Below, one piece after another: positions 18,041 to 27,891 of a DNA stretch of 64,000 nucleotides; positions within the stretch are counted from its first letter, which is position 1; each line of letters opens with the position of its first letter. The DNA comes from Promethearchaeota archaeon. GTDB taxonomy: Archaea; Asgardarchaeota; Lokiarchaeia; Helarchaeales; RDOG01. The notes under the pieces are model-generated. The model did not search any database, had not been told where the DNA came from, and saw only the letters and a program-made list of their open reading frames with translations. Both the position numbers and the translations under genes were made by a program. Where the stretch lies: positions 124,001 through 188,000 of the forward strand of contig RDOG01000005.1 in the NCBI GenBank assembly GCA_011365055.1. Reading direction: 5' to 3'.

Positions 18041-18949
18041 ATGAATGAATTTATCTTAATCATTATAATTACCATTGCAGCGTTCTTTTTTTCATCTCAA
18101 TGGGTACCACAAAAAAAAGCTGTAAAATTAGAAAAATTAGAAGATCCAAGGTTATATAATATTTCCATGGGCATTGGTATTATCATAGGCTGCCTTATAT
18201 ATTTTTTAATTTATGGATTAATATTTCAATCATCAACCTATCATTGGTATCCTATAATAATTGCCATGTTGGGAGGTTTTTTATGGCAATTAGCTAATAG
18301 ATTTATAATTGTATCAGTAAATGAAATCGGCATGGGTCAAACAACTGTTTTTTTAAACTTAATTGCAGTATTTTCATTTTTAATCGGGATATTTTTTTTC
18401 CGTGAAATTTTATTTTGGTTCGATATGGTTGGTTTTTTCTTTATAATAATGGGTTGTATGATAATTTCTTTAATTAATAGAGGTGAGGATTCAAAAAGAT
18501 CTTGGAAGGGGATTTCAGCTGTTTTAATTGCATCTTTTTTGATTTCAATTTTTAATGCTTTATCTCTTGAATCGATGAATTCGATGTTTGATTTTCCATC
18601 ATTAACTTTTTATGATTCTTGTTTATTTGTTGCAATTGGTATTGTCATTGGAAATTTTGTTCTTAATTTAAAGCCTTCACCAATAAAAAAATGGTGGAAC
18701 TTAGGTCACATACATAAATTCGCCATTTTAGGAGGTCTAAGTTGGTCTAGTGGCATTTTACTTATCTCTTTCGTGTTAGTCCTTGGAGGATTAGGGTTTG
18801 GAATTAGTATTGTACAAGCAATTATATTAATATTTGGAGCATTATGGGGTATTTTATATTTTAAAGAGATCATAGATAAAAATAAATTGCTAATTTTCTT
18901 GATTGGCGCAATTATTGTAGCTTTAGGAATAATTTTTTTGAGTATTTAG
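18041..18949 (+). CDS. DMT-superfamily transporter (GRP/TMEM144-like sugar-type)
   Basis: A 302-residue protein with about ten membrane segments in two repeats of five, the drug/metabolite transporter fold. The pattern 'GGFLWQLANRFIIVSVNEIG' in the fourth segment and FFFREI after it match the glucose/ribose porter and TMEM144-type branch better than the EamA branch. Such proteins move sugars or related metabolites, but the substrate is not predictable. It starts at an ATG with no strong ribosome site and may be leaderless. It ends 8 bp before the convergent GTPase gene. Confidence 0.65.
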   Translation: MNEFILIIIITIAAFFFSSQWVPQKKAVKLEKLEDPRLYNISMGIGIIIGCLIYFLIYGLIFQSSTYHWYPIIIAMLGGFLWQLANRFIIVSVNEIGMGQTTVFLNLIAVFSFLIGIFFFREILFWFDMVGFFFIIMGCMIISLINRGEDSKRSWKGISAVLIASFLISIFNALSLESMNSMFDFPSLTFYDSCLFVAIGIVIGNFVLNLKPSPIKKWWNLGHIHKFAILGGLSWSSGILLISFVLVLGGLGFGISIVQAIILIFGALWGILYFKEIIDKNKLLIFLIGAIIVALGIIFLSI

Positions 18950-18957
18950 GATTTTTT

Positions 18958-20103
18958 TTATTCTTGATTTAGTTTAACTTTCCATTCATGAACTTTTGCA
19001 TATACCATGTTCCAAATATCTTGGTTAATAGGTTTTGCTTTTATTCTATCGTCAAAATTATCCAATTTTTTAATTATATCATCCATGTCATAAACAACTT
19101 CATGGGGTTGATATAAAGTAGTTATAGATTCTTTTGCTTTTTTCATTTGGGAAATTAAATTCTCCAAGGAGACACCAAAAACAATCTTATCCCGGATGAG
19201 TTTTAAAATATCGAAAACTTCTTTTGGAACTTTTACAATTTTAGATGGTTCCGATTTAACTGCAGGCTGTGGAGGCATTATTAATTTTTGTTTCAATCCA
19301 TTAATCCGAATAATAGGATTAACAATACCAGTTTTTTCATCTTTTTGCATTATTAAGTTGCTTGAATCACCATACATCATTCTAGTTAAAAAAACTATTG
19401 TTTCTTGTACCCAATCAATACCTTCTTGATACCCTATTTCGTTAGAATATATAAATGCTTTTTCTAGCGCGTTTAATGCCCTTTGAAATCTTTTTTCTAG
19501 GATGCAATTTCGTGCATATTCACTGCATCTTGCATAATTTGCTGAGATTTCATCCAATGATAACGTGCTTAAAATATCTGGTTTACTAGGGATTATTTTC
19601 AATTTCATTATCATTTCTGCAAAATATTTAAACATCTTTTCAACGTTTATGTCATCCTTAGCAGAGGTTTGAAAATATGGAATATTTAATTGATGAATCT
19701 GTTTATTTACTTGATTTTCAGGTATTTCGCGAGGTAAATCTATTTTATTTTCTGCAATTATCATCGGGATACTAGGACAAAATTTTTGAACTTCACTCAT
19801 CCATCGAGGTATACTTCTAAATGTTGAAGGTTTTGTGACATCATAAACAATAATAGCACCTACGGCGTTCATATAATAGCTGGGTCGAACGGATGAATAT
19901 TTCTCTTCCCCTCCTGTATCCCAAATTTGCATTTTAATTGCTTCATTTTCTATATTTATATCCTTAATATAAAAATCAACGCCAATTGTTGATAAATATT
20001 CTTCCTCGAACTTATTTTCAATAGATCTAACTAATAATGAGGTTTTACCAACAGCAGGGTCTCCAACAATGATAATTTTAAATGACCAAGTTTCTTCTTG
20101 CAT
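18958..20103 (-). CDS. Ras/Rab-like small GTPase with long C-terminal extension
   Basis: A 381-residue protein whose first 170 residues are a Ras-superfamily G domain: G1 GDPAVGKTSL, a Thr for G2 (STIGVDF), G3 WDTGGEEKYSS, G4 NKID, G5 TSAK. Switch II has Glu at the position of Ras Gln61. The C-terminal 210 residues are mainly helical, with TPR-like patterns near 190-230 (SEYARNCILEKRFQRALNALEK), and contain no lipidation-type CaaX motif. ATG 20103 follows AAGGGGGA. Small GTPases of this kind are expanded in Asgard archaea; the helical extension may be an effector or membrane-recruitment module. Monocistronic. Confidence 0.9.
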   Translation of the reverse strand: MQEETWSFKIIIVGDPAVGKTSLLVRSIENKFEEEYLSTIGVDFYIKDINIENEAIKMQIWDTGGEEKYSSVRPSYYMNAVGAIIVYDVTKPSTFRSIPRWMSEVQKFCPSIPMIIAENKIDLPREIPENQVNKQIHQLNIPYFQTSAKDDINVEKMFKYFAEMIMKLKIIPSKPDILSTLSLDEISANYARCSEYARNCILEKRFQRALNALEKAFIYSNEIGYQEGIDWVQETIVFLTRMMYGDSSNLIMQKDEKTGIVNPIIRINGLKQKLIMPPQPAVKSEPSKIVKVPKEVFDILKLIRDKIVFGVSLENLISQMKKAKESITTLYQPHEVVYDMDDIIKKLDNFDDRIKAKPINQDIWNMVYAKVHEWKVKLNQE

Positions 20104-20454
20104 TAATTTTCCCCCTTGAAATTTATATCTTGATCATAATTTATAGTCCTACATTCATTTTTTATTTTATAAATGATTTTTATCGAATTTTAAAAATCTT
20201 TCTAAGTGCTTATATTTTGAAAATTTGATCAAATTAGAAAAGATCACAATTATTTTTTTAAAGCAAAAAAAAAGAAATAGAAAAAATGAATTATTTTATT
20301 AAACGAAATTCCTCTCTCAAAATTTTATTTTATAATCAACAACAAAATAATTACTTTAATAGATAGTTTTGTTTAAGTTTCAATTTAATTTTTATTAAAA
20401 TTAAATAATTCATATAACGTCTTCAGAAATAAAAAAAAGAAATAAGATTGAACA
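20104..20454. other. Intergenic, very AT-rich
   Basis: About 350 bp between two minus-strand genes (VTT protein upstream, GTPase downstream). It holds the GTPase ribosome site at the left end and AT-rich promoter-like sequence. No gene, RNA or repeat was recognised. Confidence 0.5.
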
Positions 20455-21210
20455 TTATTCTTTGTTTTCTTGTTGGATTTTTTCATAACTTTTTCTCATA
20501 TGTGGAAAGACTACGAAATAGAAAATTAAAAAGCCACCTATTACTACAATTACGAGTATTAAGAGAAATATATTGAAATTAAGTGAAAATGTATTGAACC
20601 AATTTGATGCAGCTAACGGATCTGATTGTAATAACGAAATATATTGATCTATACCACTAGATAAGATTGTACCTGCCCAAGAATAGAAAATTACCCTAGG
20701 AATCGTCCCAATAGCGGTTGCTGCAAGATATTTCTTGAAATCCATTTGAGTAAAACCAGAAGCAAGCGTAAATAGATCATATGGAACCATTGGAATCGCT
20801 CTCATTCCGCCAACTAACAAAACTCCATATTTTGACATGTAATATTCCATCGAGTCAACAGTTTGTTCCCCAAGTGCATTAATTGCTAAAGGTCTTCCAC
20901 CCTTATAGGCAATGTAGAAACCAATAACTGCAGATATAAGGGAACCAATGTAACCAACGATAATTCCTCCAAAAAACGTCCAAATTAATCCACTTGCAAG
21001 TAAAATCATTTCACTTGGAATTGGGGCAATGATAGCTTGTAAGATCATAATACCAAAAAAAACGAATACTCCCCAAATCATTAAATATCTTAGAGGAATG
21101 ACTACATAGTATAATACAACCCGAGGAAGAAATGTTTCATCAATTAAAAATTGATAGATATAAAGAGCTGCCATTAATACTACTATAGCAATGAAAAATA
21201 TCATAAACAC
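20455..21210 (-). CDS. VTT-domain (TVP38/TMEM64, DedA-like) membrane protein
   Basis: A protein of at least 251 residues with the VTT/SNARE-associated domain: an amphipathic entry region (PSEMILLASGLIWTFFGGII), a Gly-rich membrane stretch, 'GVLLVGGMRAIPMVPYDLFT' and 'GFTQMDFKKYLAATAIGTIP'. The Arg-x-Ile-Pro and Pro-Tyr-Asp pairs are hallmarks. Relatives include eukaryotic lipid scramblases such as TMEM41B and VMP1 and bacterial DedA flippases. The GTG at 21210 is the first standard start, but the frame stays open for 29 more codons with a plausible cytosolic N-terminus and a GGGCGTGAT-like ribosome site near 21290, so initiation at a non-standard codon upstream is possible. Confidence 0.85.
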   Translation of the reverse strand: MFMIFFIAIVVLMAALYIYQFLIDETFLPRVVLYYVVIPLRYLMIWGVFVFFGIMILQAIIAPIPSEMILLASGLIWTFFGGIIVGYIGSLISAVIGFYIAYKGGRPLAINALGEQTVDSMEYYMSKYGVLLVGGMRAIPMVPYDLFTLASGFTQMDFKKYLAATAIGTIPRVIFYSWAGTILSSGIDQYISLLQSDPLAASNWFNTFSLNFNIFLLILVIVVIGGFLIFYFVVFPHMRKSYEKIQQENKE

Positions 21211-21590
21211 TTTGGTCTGCTTATCATATTTTGAAAAATCAAAGAATCTTTTAAACCAATTTCTATTGTCTTTTTCTTCTGTAATAATATCACGCCCTTA
21301 TTTTTACTTAAAAAAAATTAACATTTTTAAAGTAGGTTTAAAAAAAATCTAACTTCATGATTTAAAAAAATTGTTGTATGTTTATAGATCAATAAAGTTA
21401 TTAAATTTCGGTTAAAAAAATGAAGAATCTACAATAATATTTTAAAAAATAGCGATTTTCTTTAAATTTATTGCTTCAATATTGATAATTCTTAATTAAT
21501 TTTATTGTATTATATTTATTTTACTAGTATTAAATACTATTTAAATGAAGCAAGGTGCATCTATTTTAAAAGATCCAAGGTGGACTTATT

Positions 21591-22868
21591 TTGAACTCTG
21601 ACGATGTTATACTTATCAAAGGAAATAATGCTTCTGAGATGTTTAAACAAGCGTTTAATCATATAGATATTAAATCTCTCGTTGAAGGTAAACAAGTGGT
21701 TTTAAAACCCAACCTAGCTTGTTGGGATCCACGATTACCTAAAAAAGTTAATGAATGGGTTGTTACTAAACCCGCATTTATTGCAGATTTTATTCGATTC
21801 TTAAAAACCTTTAAACCAAAATCAATTTCTGTTGCGGAAAGCTCGTTTATTGGGGAGAATATGGATAAAAAGTACAAGAATATGAAGTTAAAAGAAATAA
21901 TTAATGACCCAGATATCCAAATAATCAATCTTGATAAATTACCTCATAAAAAAATGGCTTTTTTTGACAGAAAAATAGAGATTTCGGAATATATTCTTGA
22001 TGCAGAAGTATTAATTAACATGCCCATGCTAAAAACACATCCTGAAACAGCAGTTAGCATTGGGATGAAGAATTTAAAGGGGATTTTATCAGGAGATAGT
22101 AAAAAAATATTTCATAGATATGGCTTATTTAAAAGTATTGCTCAATTATCAAAGATCCTTTTAGATCAAGGAAAACCGACTTTAACTTTAGTGGAAGGTT
22201 TACTTGGACTTGAAGGAATGGGACCTTTACCTACAGGTAAACCTAAAGAAGTGGGGTGCATTATTCTTGGCAAAAATACCGTATCAGTTGAAGCTGTTGC
22301 CATCGCCATTATGGGGTTTACCCCAGAAGAAGCACAACACGTAAAATATGGAGAGGAATATGGAGCAGGTATAGGTGATTTAAGTAAAATTAATATAATC
22401 GGCAACAAAATTGAGGAAGTAAAAGTAGATTTTGAAAAACCGCCTAATGAAGAGACTTTATTTTTAGAAGCATTAAAATTATTGGAATTACCCGAAGATT
22501 TGATTGATGGTAAACACGGTTATCTTTGTAGTACTTGTTTATTAAATTATTTGGGTCCGATCTGGGCTTTAAGAGATGATGCAGGAAAAGAGTTTAAACA
22601 AAAAATTTATTTATTAAGCGGCCAAGCAGGATTACCTGAAAGTTATGAAGGACAACTCATACTCTGGGGTAATTGTCAGAGAAAAAATTATAATAGAAAT
22701 GAAGATAATGCGATTTTTGTCAAAGGATGTCCCCCTTCATTAATGACGGGCTACATGACATTAGGAAAAACATTATATACCAGAAAAAAATTCTTAATTG
22801 GTTTGATTAAGAGAATTTTCAAAGGCATGAGTAAAATAGGTAGATTAGAACATTGGCCTCAAGATTAA
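21591..22868 (+). CDS. DUF362-domain protein
   Basis: A 425-residue protein with the DUF362 core: 'VVLKPNL' near the N-terminus, a central 'VLINMPMLKTHPETAVSIGMKNLKG' region (Lys-Thr-His and Met-Lys-Asn-Leu-Lys-Gly are typical) and 'EGLLGLEGMGP'. The C-terminal third carries separated cysteines (CSTC, GNCQ, GCPPS) that could bind a cluster. The family is widespread in anaerobes, often fused to ferredoxins, but its reaction is not established. Start TTG 21591 behind AAGGTGGA. It opens a co-directional block that continues without gap into the GlcD-like gene. Confidence 0.7.
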   Translation: MNSDDVILIKGNNASEMFKQAFNHIDIKSLVEGKQVVLKPNLACWDPRLPKKVNEWVVTKPAFIADFIRFLKTFKPKSISVAESSFIGENMDKKYKNMKLKEIINDPDIQIINLDKLPHKKMAFFDRKIEISEYILDAEVLINMPMLKTHPETAVSIGMKNLKGILSGDSKKIFHRYGLFKSIAQLSKILLDQGKPTLTLVEGLLGLEGMGPLPTGKPKEVGCIILGKNTVSVEAVAIAIMGFTPEEAQHVKYGEEYGAGIGDLSKINIIGNKIEEVKVDFEKPPNEETLFLEALKLLELPEDLIDGKHGYLCSTCLLNYLGPIWALRDDAGKEFKQKIYLLSGQAGLPESYEGQLILWGNCQRKNYNRNEDNAIFVKGCPPSLMTGYMTLGKTLYTRKKFLIGLIKRIFKGMSKIGRLEHWPQD

Positions 22869-24308
22869 GTGATTTCGATGACAGAACTTGAATTAGTTGA
22901 TAAGTTAAAAATTAGTTTAATCGAAATTTTAGGTGAAGAAAACGTTTCTACTGAAGATTTTATTCTGATATCGTATTCAGAAGATGCAAGTCCATTTGAA
23001 GGAAAGAAACCAAGAATTGTTGTGAGACCAGAAAATACCGAACAGGTTTCCAAGATCGTTAGAATTGCTTCTGAGAATGAAGTACCCATAGTCCCAGTCG
23101 GTGGTCGAAGTTCAATAAGCGGTTCGACAATCCCTAGAGTCGATAACGCTTTAATGATAGATATTACGAGGATGTCAAACATACTTGAGATCAATGAAGA
23201 TATGATGATCGTTACAGTTCAAACAGGAATTACTTGGTCTGGTTTAATTCACCAACTGAAACAAAAGGGATTTAAGTTGGGTTTTAGAGGTCCTTACGGC
23301 GGAAATGCAGGAACGGTAGGCGGTTCTTTAAGTGGAAATAGTATTGGATGTGGAGCCTCAGCTCACGGTGGAGTCTGCGATAATGTGATTAGCATAGAAG
23401 TTGTATTGAGCGATGGAGAAATTATCAAGACTGGTAGTAATTGGAGAAATACTTCATCAAAAATGAAAAGTACATTTGCCAGATATTGCACTTTTAATGA
23501 CAATACTGGCGTTTTTTTAGGTGATCATGGAACTTTAGGAATTAAAACTGCAGCTTCATTAAAAATTTTTCCTTTAGCTAAAGGTGTAGAATTCTCTGAC
23601 TTTGGATTTTCTAATTTAGATCAAGCAGTAAAAGCATTTCATGAAATTCAAAGTAATCACATGGTTGAAGAAATCGTCATGCTTGGAGATAATAATTCAA
23701 TTGAATTATTAGCTTCTTCTTATCTTTCTACATTCAAAAGTTTGAATCTAGAATGTATTATTGCTGTTATTATTGAAGAACCAGATGAGAGATTGGCTAA
23801 AATTAAAAAAGAACTTTGTGAGAAAATTACTCGGAAACATGGAGGTAAATCTATCGGCCAATTTTTGTCTAAAGCTCATTGGTTAAATATGTTTAACTTA
23901 ACACAATCTCTTTTTGAGGAAGGATTTTGGTATAATACGTGCCATATTAGGCCAATATCTACATTACCTACAGTTATTGATAAATTTCATGAAATAGCTG
24001 TTAAATACAAATTTAAGGAAAATGGATTTAATTGGATCATATCTGCTTTGGGAGTAGATCATTGTTTTTCATCAGGTTGGTTGACTATCTTTATGGGGGA
24101 TCGATCCAAGAACAAGATTCTAGAAGAAGCATGGAAAGAACTTAGAGAGATGGAAATGGAATTAGGAGGGGTACCTTACTGGACGGGTAAATTATGGGAA
24201 CCCTACGCTCTTAAGATAGTTGATCCTACATTCATAAACGTTATGAGAAAATTAAAGAATGCATTAGATCCTAAAAATATTATTCATCCGACTGTTTTTG
24301 GATTATAA
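22869..24308 (+). CDS. FAD-binding oxidoreductase, GlcD/D-lactate dehydrogenase type
   Basis: A 479-residue flavoprotein of the VAO/PCMH superfamily. The FAD-binding N-terminal domain shows 'VVRPENTEQVSKIVRIA' and 'VPIVPVGGRSSISGS', then 'GTVGGSLSGNSIGCGASAHG'. The C-terminal domain ends with 'LKNALDPKNIIHPTVFG', the usual end of GlcD-like enzymes. These oxidise 2-hydroxy acids such as glycolate or lactate. A GTG start (22869) directly follows the preceding stop; ATG 22878 is an alternative. The next gene encodes a GlcF-type Fe-S partner, so the two likely form a 2-hydroxyacid dehydrogenase complex. Confidence 0.85.
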   Translation: MISMTELELVDKLKISLIEILGEENVSTEDFILISYSEDASPFEGKKPRIVVRPENTEQVSKIVRIASENEVPIVPVGGRSSISGSTIPRVDNALMIDITRMSNILEINEDMMIVTVQTGITWSGLIHQLKQKGFKLGFRGPYGGNAGTVGGSLSGNSIGCGASAHGGVCDNVISIEVVLSDGEIIKTGSNWRNTSSKMKSTFARYCTFNDNTGVFLGDHGTLGIKTAASLKIFPLAKGVEFSDFGFSNLDQAVKAFHEIQSNHMVEEIVMLGDNNSIELLASSYLSTFKSLNLECIIAVIIEEPDERLAKIKKELCEKITRKHGGKSIGQFLSKAHWLNMFNLTQSLFEEGFWYNTCHIRPISTLPTVIDKFHEIAVKYKFKENGFNWIISALGVDHCFSSGWLTIFMGDRSKNKILEEAWKELREMEMELGGVPYWTGKLWEPYALKIVDPTFINVMRKLKNALDPKNIIHPTVFGL

Positions 24309-24329
24309 TTTGATAGCGAAGATGATAAA

Positions 24330-25976
24330 ATGCCAGAGTTTAACGAAGTAAAAAAGCATATTGAGATGATAGAGTTTTGTGGTAAATGTGGCGATTGTAC
24401 TACCTCAGGAACTCAGATCACTACTGCTAAACGCCATGTAGATAAACCTTGCCCCGTTAAGAATGTTTTAGGTTTTGAGGCATATGATGCAAGAGGTAGA
24501 ATTATCATTTTGAAGAATTTATTAAAAAATAAGTTAAAAGTAGATGATTCCATTTTAAACTGGGCATATACATGTACACAGTGTGGAAGTTGTAAGGAAA
24601 CTTGTCTTGCAATCGAAGGAGGAATTGATACACCCATATTGATGGAAAGCTTAAGAATAGATCTTGTAAACCAAGGTTTTAAACTCAACAAACATAAAGA
24701 AATTTTAGCAAGCGTGATAAAAAATAAGAACCCATATGGTGAGCCCTTAAATGAAAAGCAATTATTTTTAAAAGGAAAAAAATTTAATCAAGATTCTAAG
24801 AATTTACTTTTTCTAGGATGTACTTCATCATATAGACAACAAGAGCTTGCTATTGCAGCCATTAATTTGTTAGAGAATTTAGGCATTGATTTTCAAATTT
24901 TAGAAGATGAAAACTGTTGTGGTTCAGTTCTTAAACGTTATGGCTTTGTGAAAGATTTTGAGGATATAGCTAAATCAAATTTAAATGAATTAAAAGAAAA
25001 GAACATAACTAATATTATATTCCCATGTGCAGGTTGTTATCGAACCTTTAAATTAGATTACGAACCATTTAATAATGCTTCATTTAAATTCTATCATTTA
25101 GTCGAATTTTTAGAGGAGTATTTGAACGATAAATCCTTCAAATTTAAGCTCAATTCACATAAAAAAATCACATATCATGACCCATGTCATCTAGGCAGGC
25201 ATTGTGGAGTGTATGAAGCACCTCGTAATTTATTAAAAAATATTCAAAACTCAACATTTATTGAATTTGACGCTTTGAGAAATTTTAGTCATTGCTGCGG
25301 TGCAGGTGGAGGAGTAAAATCTTCTAATCCGGATTTAGCCTTAAAAACAGCTTTAAATAGACTTCAAGAAGCAAAAGATAAATCTGTAGAAATAATCATA
25401 TCCAGTTGTCCATTCTGTGAAAAAAATTTGAAAGATGGAATAAATGAAGGAATAAATGATATTGAAATATTAGATATTACTGAATTTCTTTTTAATTCTC
25501 TTAAAAAAGATTTATCTAGCCAAATAGTAGTGGATGAAGGAGAGATTGAATCAAATATAGGAAAAGAGTACATGAACTTTTTGGCAAAATATCCTGAAAT
25601 TTTCGCTGATTTAACTGAGAGTTCAATTTTAGATTTTGCTATTTATAATGGAATTGATGATTTAGAGGAAGAAAAAGATCCCGCATTTAAATTCAACGTT
25701 TTAAGAACGGGAGGAGGAATTGAAATTAAACCTGGGGGAGCAGATGAACCAGATTTGGAGTTGGCTCTTTCAATTAATGCAGTTGAGAAATTGATTAAAA
25801 ATAAAACAAAAAATGATTATGCAGAACAATTCGGTCTCTTTTATAACGAACCAGATGAGGAGGAAGGTTGGATAGACTTCATTTTACATAAAAGGACTAA
25901 AACGTTAATAAAAATGGGATATGGAAAGTTTGCTGAGGAAGCAGGTATTTTAGATGATGAAAGTGAGGTAGATTAA
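24330..25976 (+). CDS. GlcF/HdrD-like iron-sulfur protein with C-terminal extension
   Basis: A 548-residue protein. The N-terminus has cysteine groups for [4Fe-4S] clusters (FCGKCGDC, CPVKN, CTQCGSCKETCLA). Two CCG domains follow: CCGSVLKRYG with upstream CTSS, and DPCHLGRHCG with HCCGAGGG. CCG domains carry electrons in glycolate oxidase GlcF and heterodisulfide reductase HdrB/D. The last 150 residues, acidic and without cysteines, are an unusual extension. It lies 21 bp after the GlcD-like flavoprotein and its stop abuts the aldehyde dehydrogenase start. Confidence 0.8.
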   Translation: MPEFNEVKKHIEMIEFCGKCGDCTTSGTQITTAKRHVDKPCPVKNVLGFEAYDARGRIIILKNLLKNKLKVDDSILNWAYTCTQCGSCKETCLAIEGGIDTPILMESLRIDLVNQGFKLNKHKEILASVIKNKNPYGEPLNEKQLFLKGKKFNQDSKNLLFLGCTSSYRQQELAIAAINLLENLGIDFQILEDENCCGSVLKRYGFVKDFEDIAKSNLNELKEKNITNIIFPCAGCYRTFKLDYEPFNNASFKFYHLVEFLEEYLNDKSFKFKLNSHKKITYHDPCHLGRHCGVYEAPRNLLKNIQNSTFIEFDALRNFSHCCGAGGGVKSSNPDLALKTALNRLQEAKDKSVEIIISSCPFCEKNLKDGINEGINDIEILDITEFLFNSLKKDLSSQIVVDEGEIESNIGKEYMNFLAKYPEIFADLTESSILDFAIYNGIDDLEEEKDPAFKFNVLRTGGGIEIKPGGADEPDLELALSINAVEKLIKNKTKNDYAEQFGLFYNEPDEEEGWIDFILHKRTKTLIKMGYGKFAEEAGILDDESEVD

Positions 25977-27464
25977 TTGTCAGAAGAATTAAAAATTAAG
26001 AATAAATATACAGGAGAGGTCATTAGGACCATTCCATCCGATAATAAGGAAACATTGAACACAAAAATAAGTAATATTTACAGAAACAAAGACATCTTGA
26101 AAAAATTTGATTTTTTTGAACGTGCTCAACAATTATCAAAATTCGCTACAAAATTACGTTTCAAAAAAAAGGAATTAAAGAATTTAATCGTTGCCGAAGG
26201 TGGCTTACCAATCAAGTATAGTGAATGGGAAATTTCTCAAGTTATGACAGGGTTTAAATTTTGCGAATGGTATTACCAATTTTTGGAAGATCGGCAATTA
26301 GAGAATATTGAAGGAGAAAAATTTGCCAAAATAAAGTATCTCCCTAGAGGTTTGACAATTTGCATCGCACCCAGAAACACTCCAATAAGTTTGCCGTTAT
26401 ATTCTCTGGGAGCGAATTATTTAGTTGGAAATCCTGCGCTTGTTAAACCATCTACAGCATGCCCGTTGACAATGTTAGATGTTATTGAAATGATGAAGGA
26501 AATGGAACTTCCATGTATGAATGCTTTTGATTTAGCTATCGCTGCAGGAGAATGGGCAGTTGATGAATTCTTAAAAAATACATTAATTAAAACATTACTT
26601 GTTGTATCTGCATCTCATACTGCCAAAGATATTCTTGTACGGTATGCAAAAGTGTTAAAAAAATCAATAGATCGATCTATGGGAGTTGATATGTTCTCAC
26701 TTCCTTTTAAGCAATTTATTTTTGAATGTGCTGGGAACGATGCAGGGATTGTAATGGATGATATTAACCTAGAACAAGTTGCGAAATGGAACTGCGATGC
26801 GAGTTATACGAATTCAGGGCAACAGTGCTTTTCTATGAAACGCATGATTGTCCATAAAGACATTTATGATGACTATATTGAACTATTAGTAAAAGAAATA
26901 GAAAAATTGAAATATGGAGATCCCACAGATCCGCAAGTTGACATTGGGCCGCTTGGAAGCAGAAGAATTTTGATGATGATGGAGGTTATGGTTGAAGATG
27001 CAAAAAAATACAATTGTAAGGTATTTACTGGAGCTGAAAAGATAGATACTGGGGCAGATTACGGTCTATTTTACAAACCAACACTTGTTGAGATAAAACC
27101 AGAGTTATGTGAAGACTTGACTAAGGCGCCATTCCTATGGAGAGAGGAAGCATTTGGACCAGTTCGTTCAGTTACTAAAGCAGATAATTTAAAAGATGCA
27201 ATTCGACTCGCAAATGCATCAAATTATGGTATGAGAGCTGTTGCTTATTGTTCTGATTTAGAAAAAATTGAAATTCTCAAGAATCAACTAGATGCAGGAA
27301 ACATATATATTAACGCAAAACCTGGAAGGGTTGATATTTCTGTAGCAATGGGCGGGATAAAAGATTCAGCTTTTCCAGCAGGTGCAAAATATTATCCACA
27401 AGATTTAACGTTTCAAAAATATATTTATGATGCAACTTCAGCTAACATTGACAAGTTAAAGTAG
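25977..27464 (+). CDS. Aldehyde dehydrogenase family protein
   Basis: A 495-residue aldehyde dehydrogenase. The catalytic Cys lies in SGQQCFS, the general base Glu in FECAGND (normally ELGGK), and the cofactor-binding region reads 'ALVKPSTACPL'. 'EEAFGPV' near the C-terminus is another family mark. Start TTG 25977 follows the preceding stop at once, with GAGGT just upstream. The variant Glu motif (Phe-Glu-Cys-Ala-Gly-Asn) puts it outside the best-known branches. With the flanking GlcD/GlcF-like pair, an aldehyde to acid to keto-acid route is a reasonable inference. Confidence 0.85.
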   Translation: MSEELKIKNKYTGEVIRTIPSDNKETLNTKISNIYRNKDILKKFDFFERAQQLSKFATKLRFKKKELKNLIVAEGGLPIKYSEWEISQVMTGFKFCEWYYQFLEDRQLENIEGEKFAKIKYLPRGLTICIAPRNTPISLPLYSLGANYLVGNPALVKPSTACPLTMLDVIEMMKEMELPCMNAFDLAIAAGEWAVDEFLKNTLIKTLLVVSASHTAKDILVRYAKVLKKSIDRSMGVDMFSLPFKQFIFECAGNDAGIVMDDINLEQVAKWNCDASYTNSGQQCFSMKRMIVHKDIYDDYIELLVKEIEKLKYGDPTDPQVDIGPLGSRRILMMMEVMVEDAKKYNCKVFTGAEKIDTGADYGLFYKPTLVEIKPELCEDLTKAPFLWREEAFGPVRSVTKADNLKDAIRLANASNYGMRAVAYCSDLEKIEILKNQLDAGNIYINAKPGRVDISVAMGGIKDSAFPAGAKYYPQDLTFQKYIYDATSANIDKLK

Positions 27465-27474
27465 GATTAAAAAT

Positions 27475-27882
27475 ATGAATCCAGATGAATTATATCAGAA
27501 ACTGAGTCAATACTTCCCTAATGAACTTGATCTAATGAAATATCTCAAAATAGGAGCCTGTTGGGAATATTTCATAACAGAACACTCGACGAACGAAGAA
27601 CACGCCAAATTACATTACTTTTTACATAAAAAAGATGAAAATTTATTAATAATGAGTAAGGAAGATCCCAAGATTACACCAGATTTGATCTTATATTTCA
27701 CCGAGAAAGCAATATTACAGTTGATAGAAGGTAATCCTTCTGCAGTTATTTATTATGAAAGATATAATGATCTTATGGATAATCCAAAACCAGAAATTGA
27801 ATTAGATAATAAAGTAAATAAGCCAAGATTAAAATTATGGCGAATTGGATATAAAAAATGGCAAGAAGTTTATAAATTTTGA
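27475..27882 (+). CDS. Hypothetical protein in the oxidoreductase block (SCP2-like?)
   Basis: A 135-residue cytosolic protein, mixed helix and strand, with 'LLIMSKEDPKITPDLILYFT' and 'AVIYYERYNDLMDNPKPEIELDNKV' in the second half. The pattern is faintly like a sterol-carrier/SCP2-type lipid-binding fold, but the match is weak. It sits 10 bp after the aldehyde dehydrogenase and 9 bp before the GHMP kinase, so it belongs to the same transcript. Function unknown. Confidence 0.5.
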   Translation: MNPDELYQKLSQYFPNELDLMKYLKIGACWEYFITEHSTNEEHAKLHYFLHKKDENLLIMSKEDPKITPDLILYFTEKAILQLIEGNPSAVIYYERYNDLMDNPKPEIELDNKVNKPRLKLWRIGYKKWQEVYKF

Positions 27883-27891
27883 GGGATAAAA

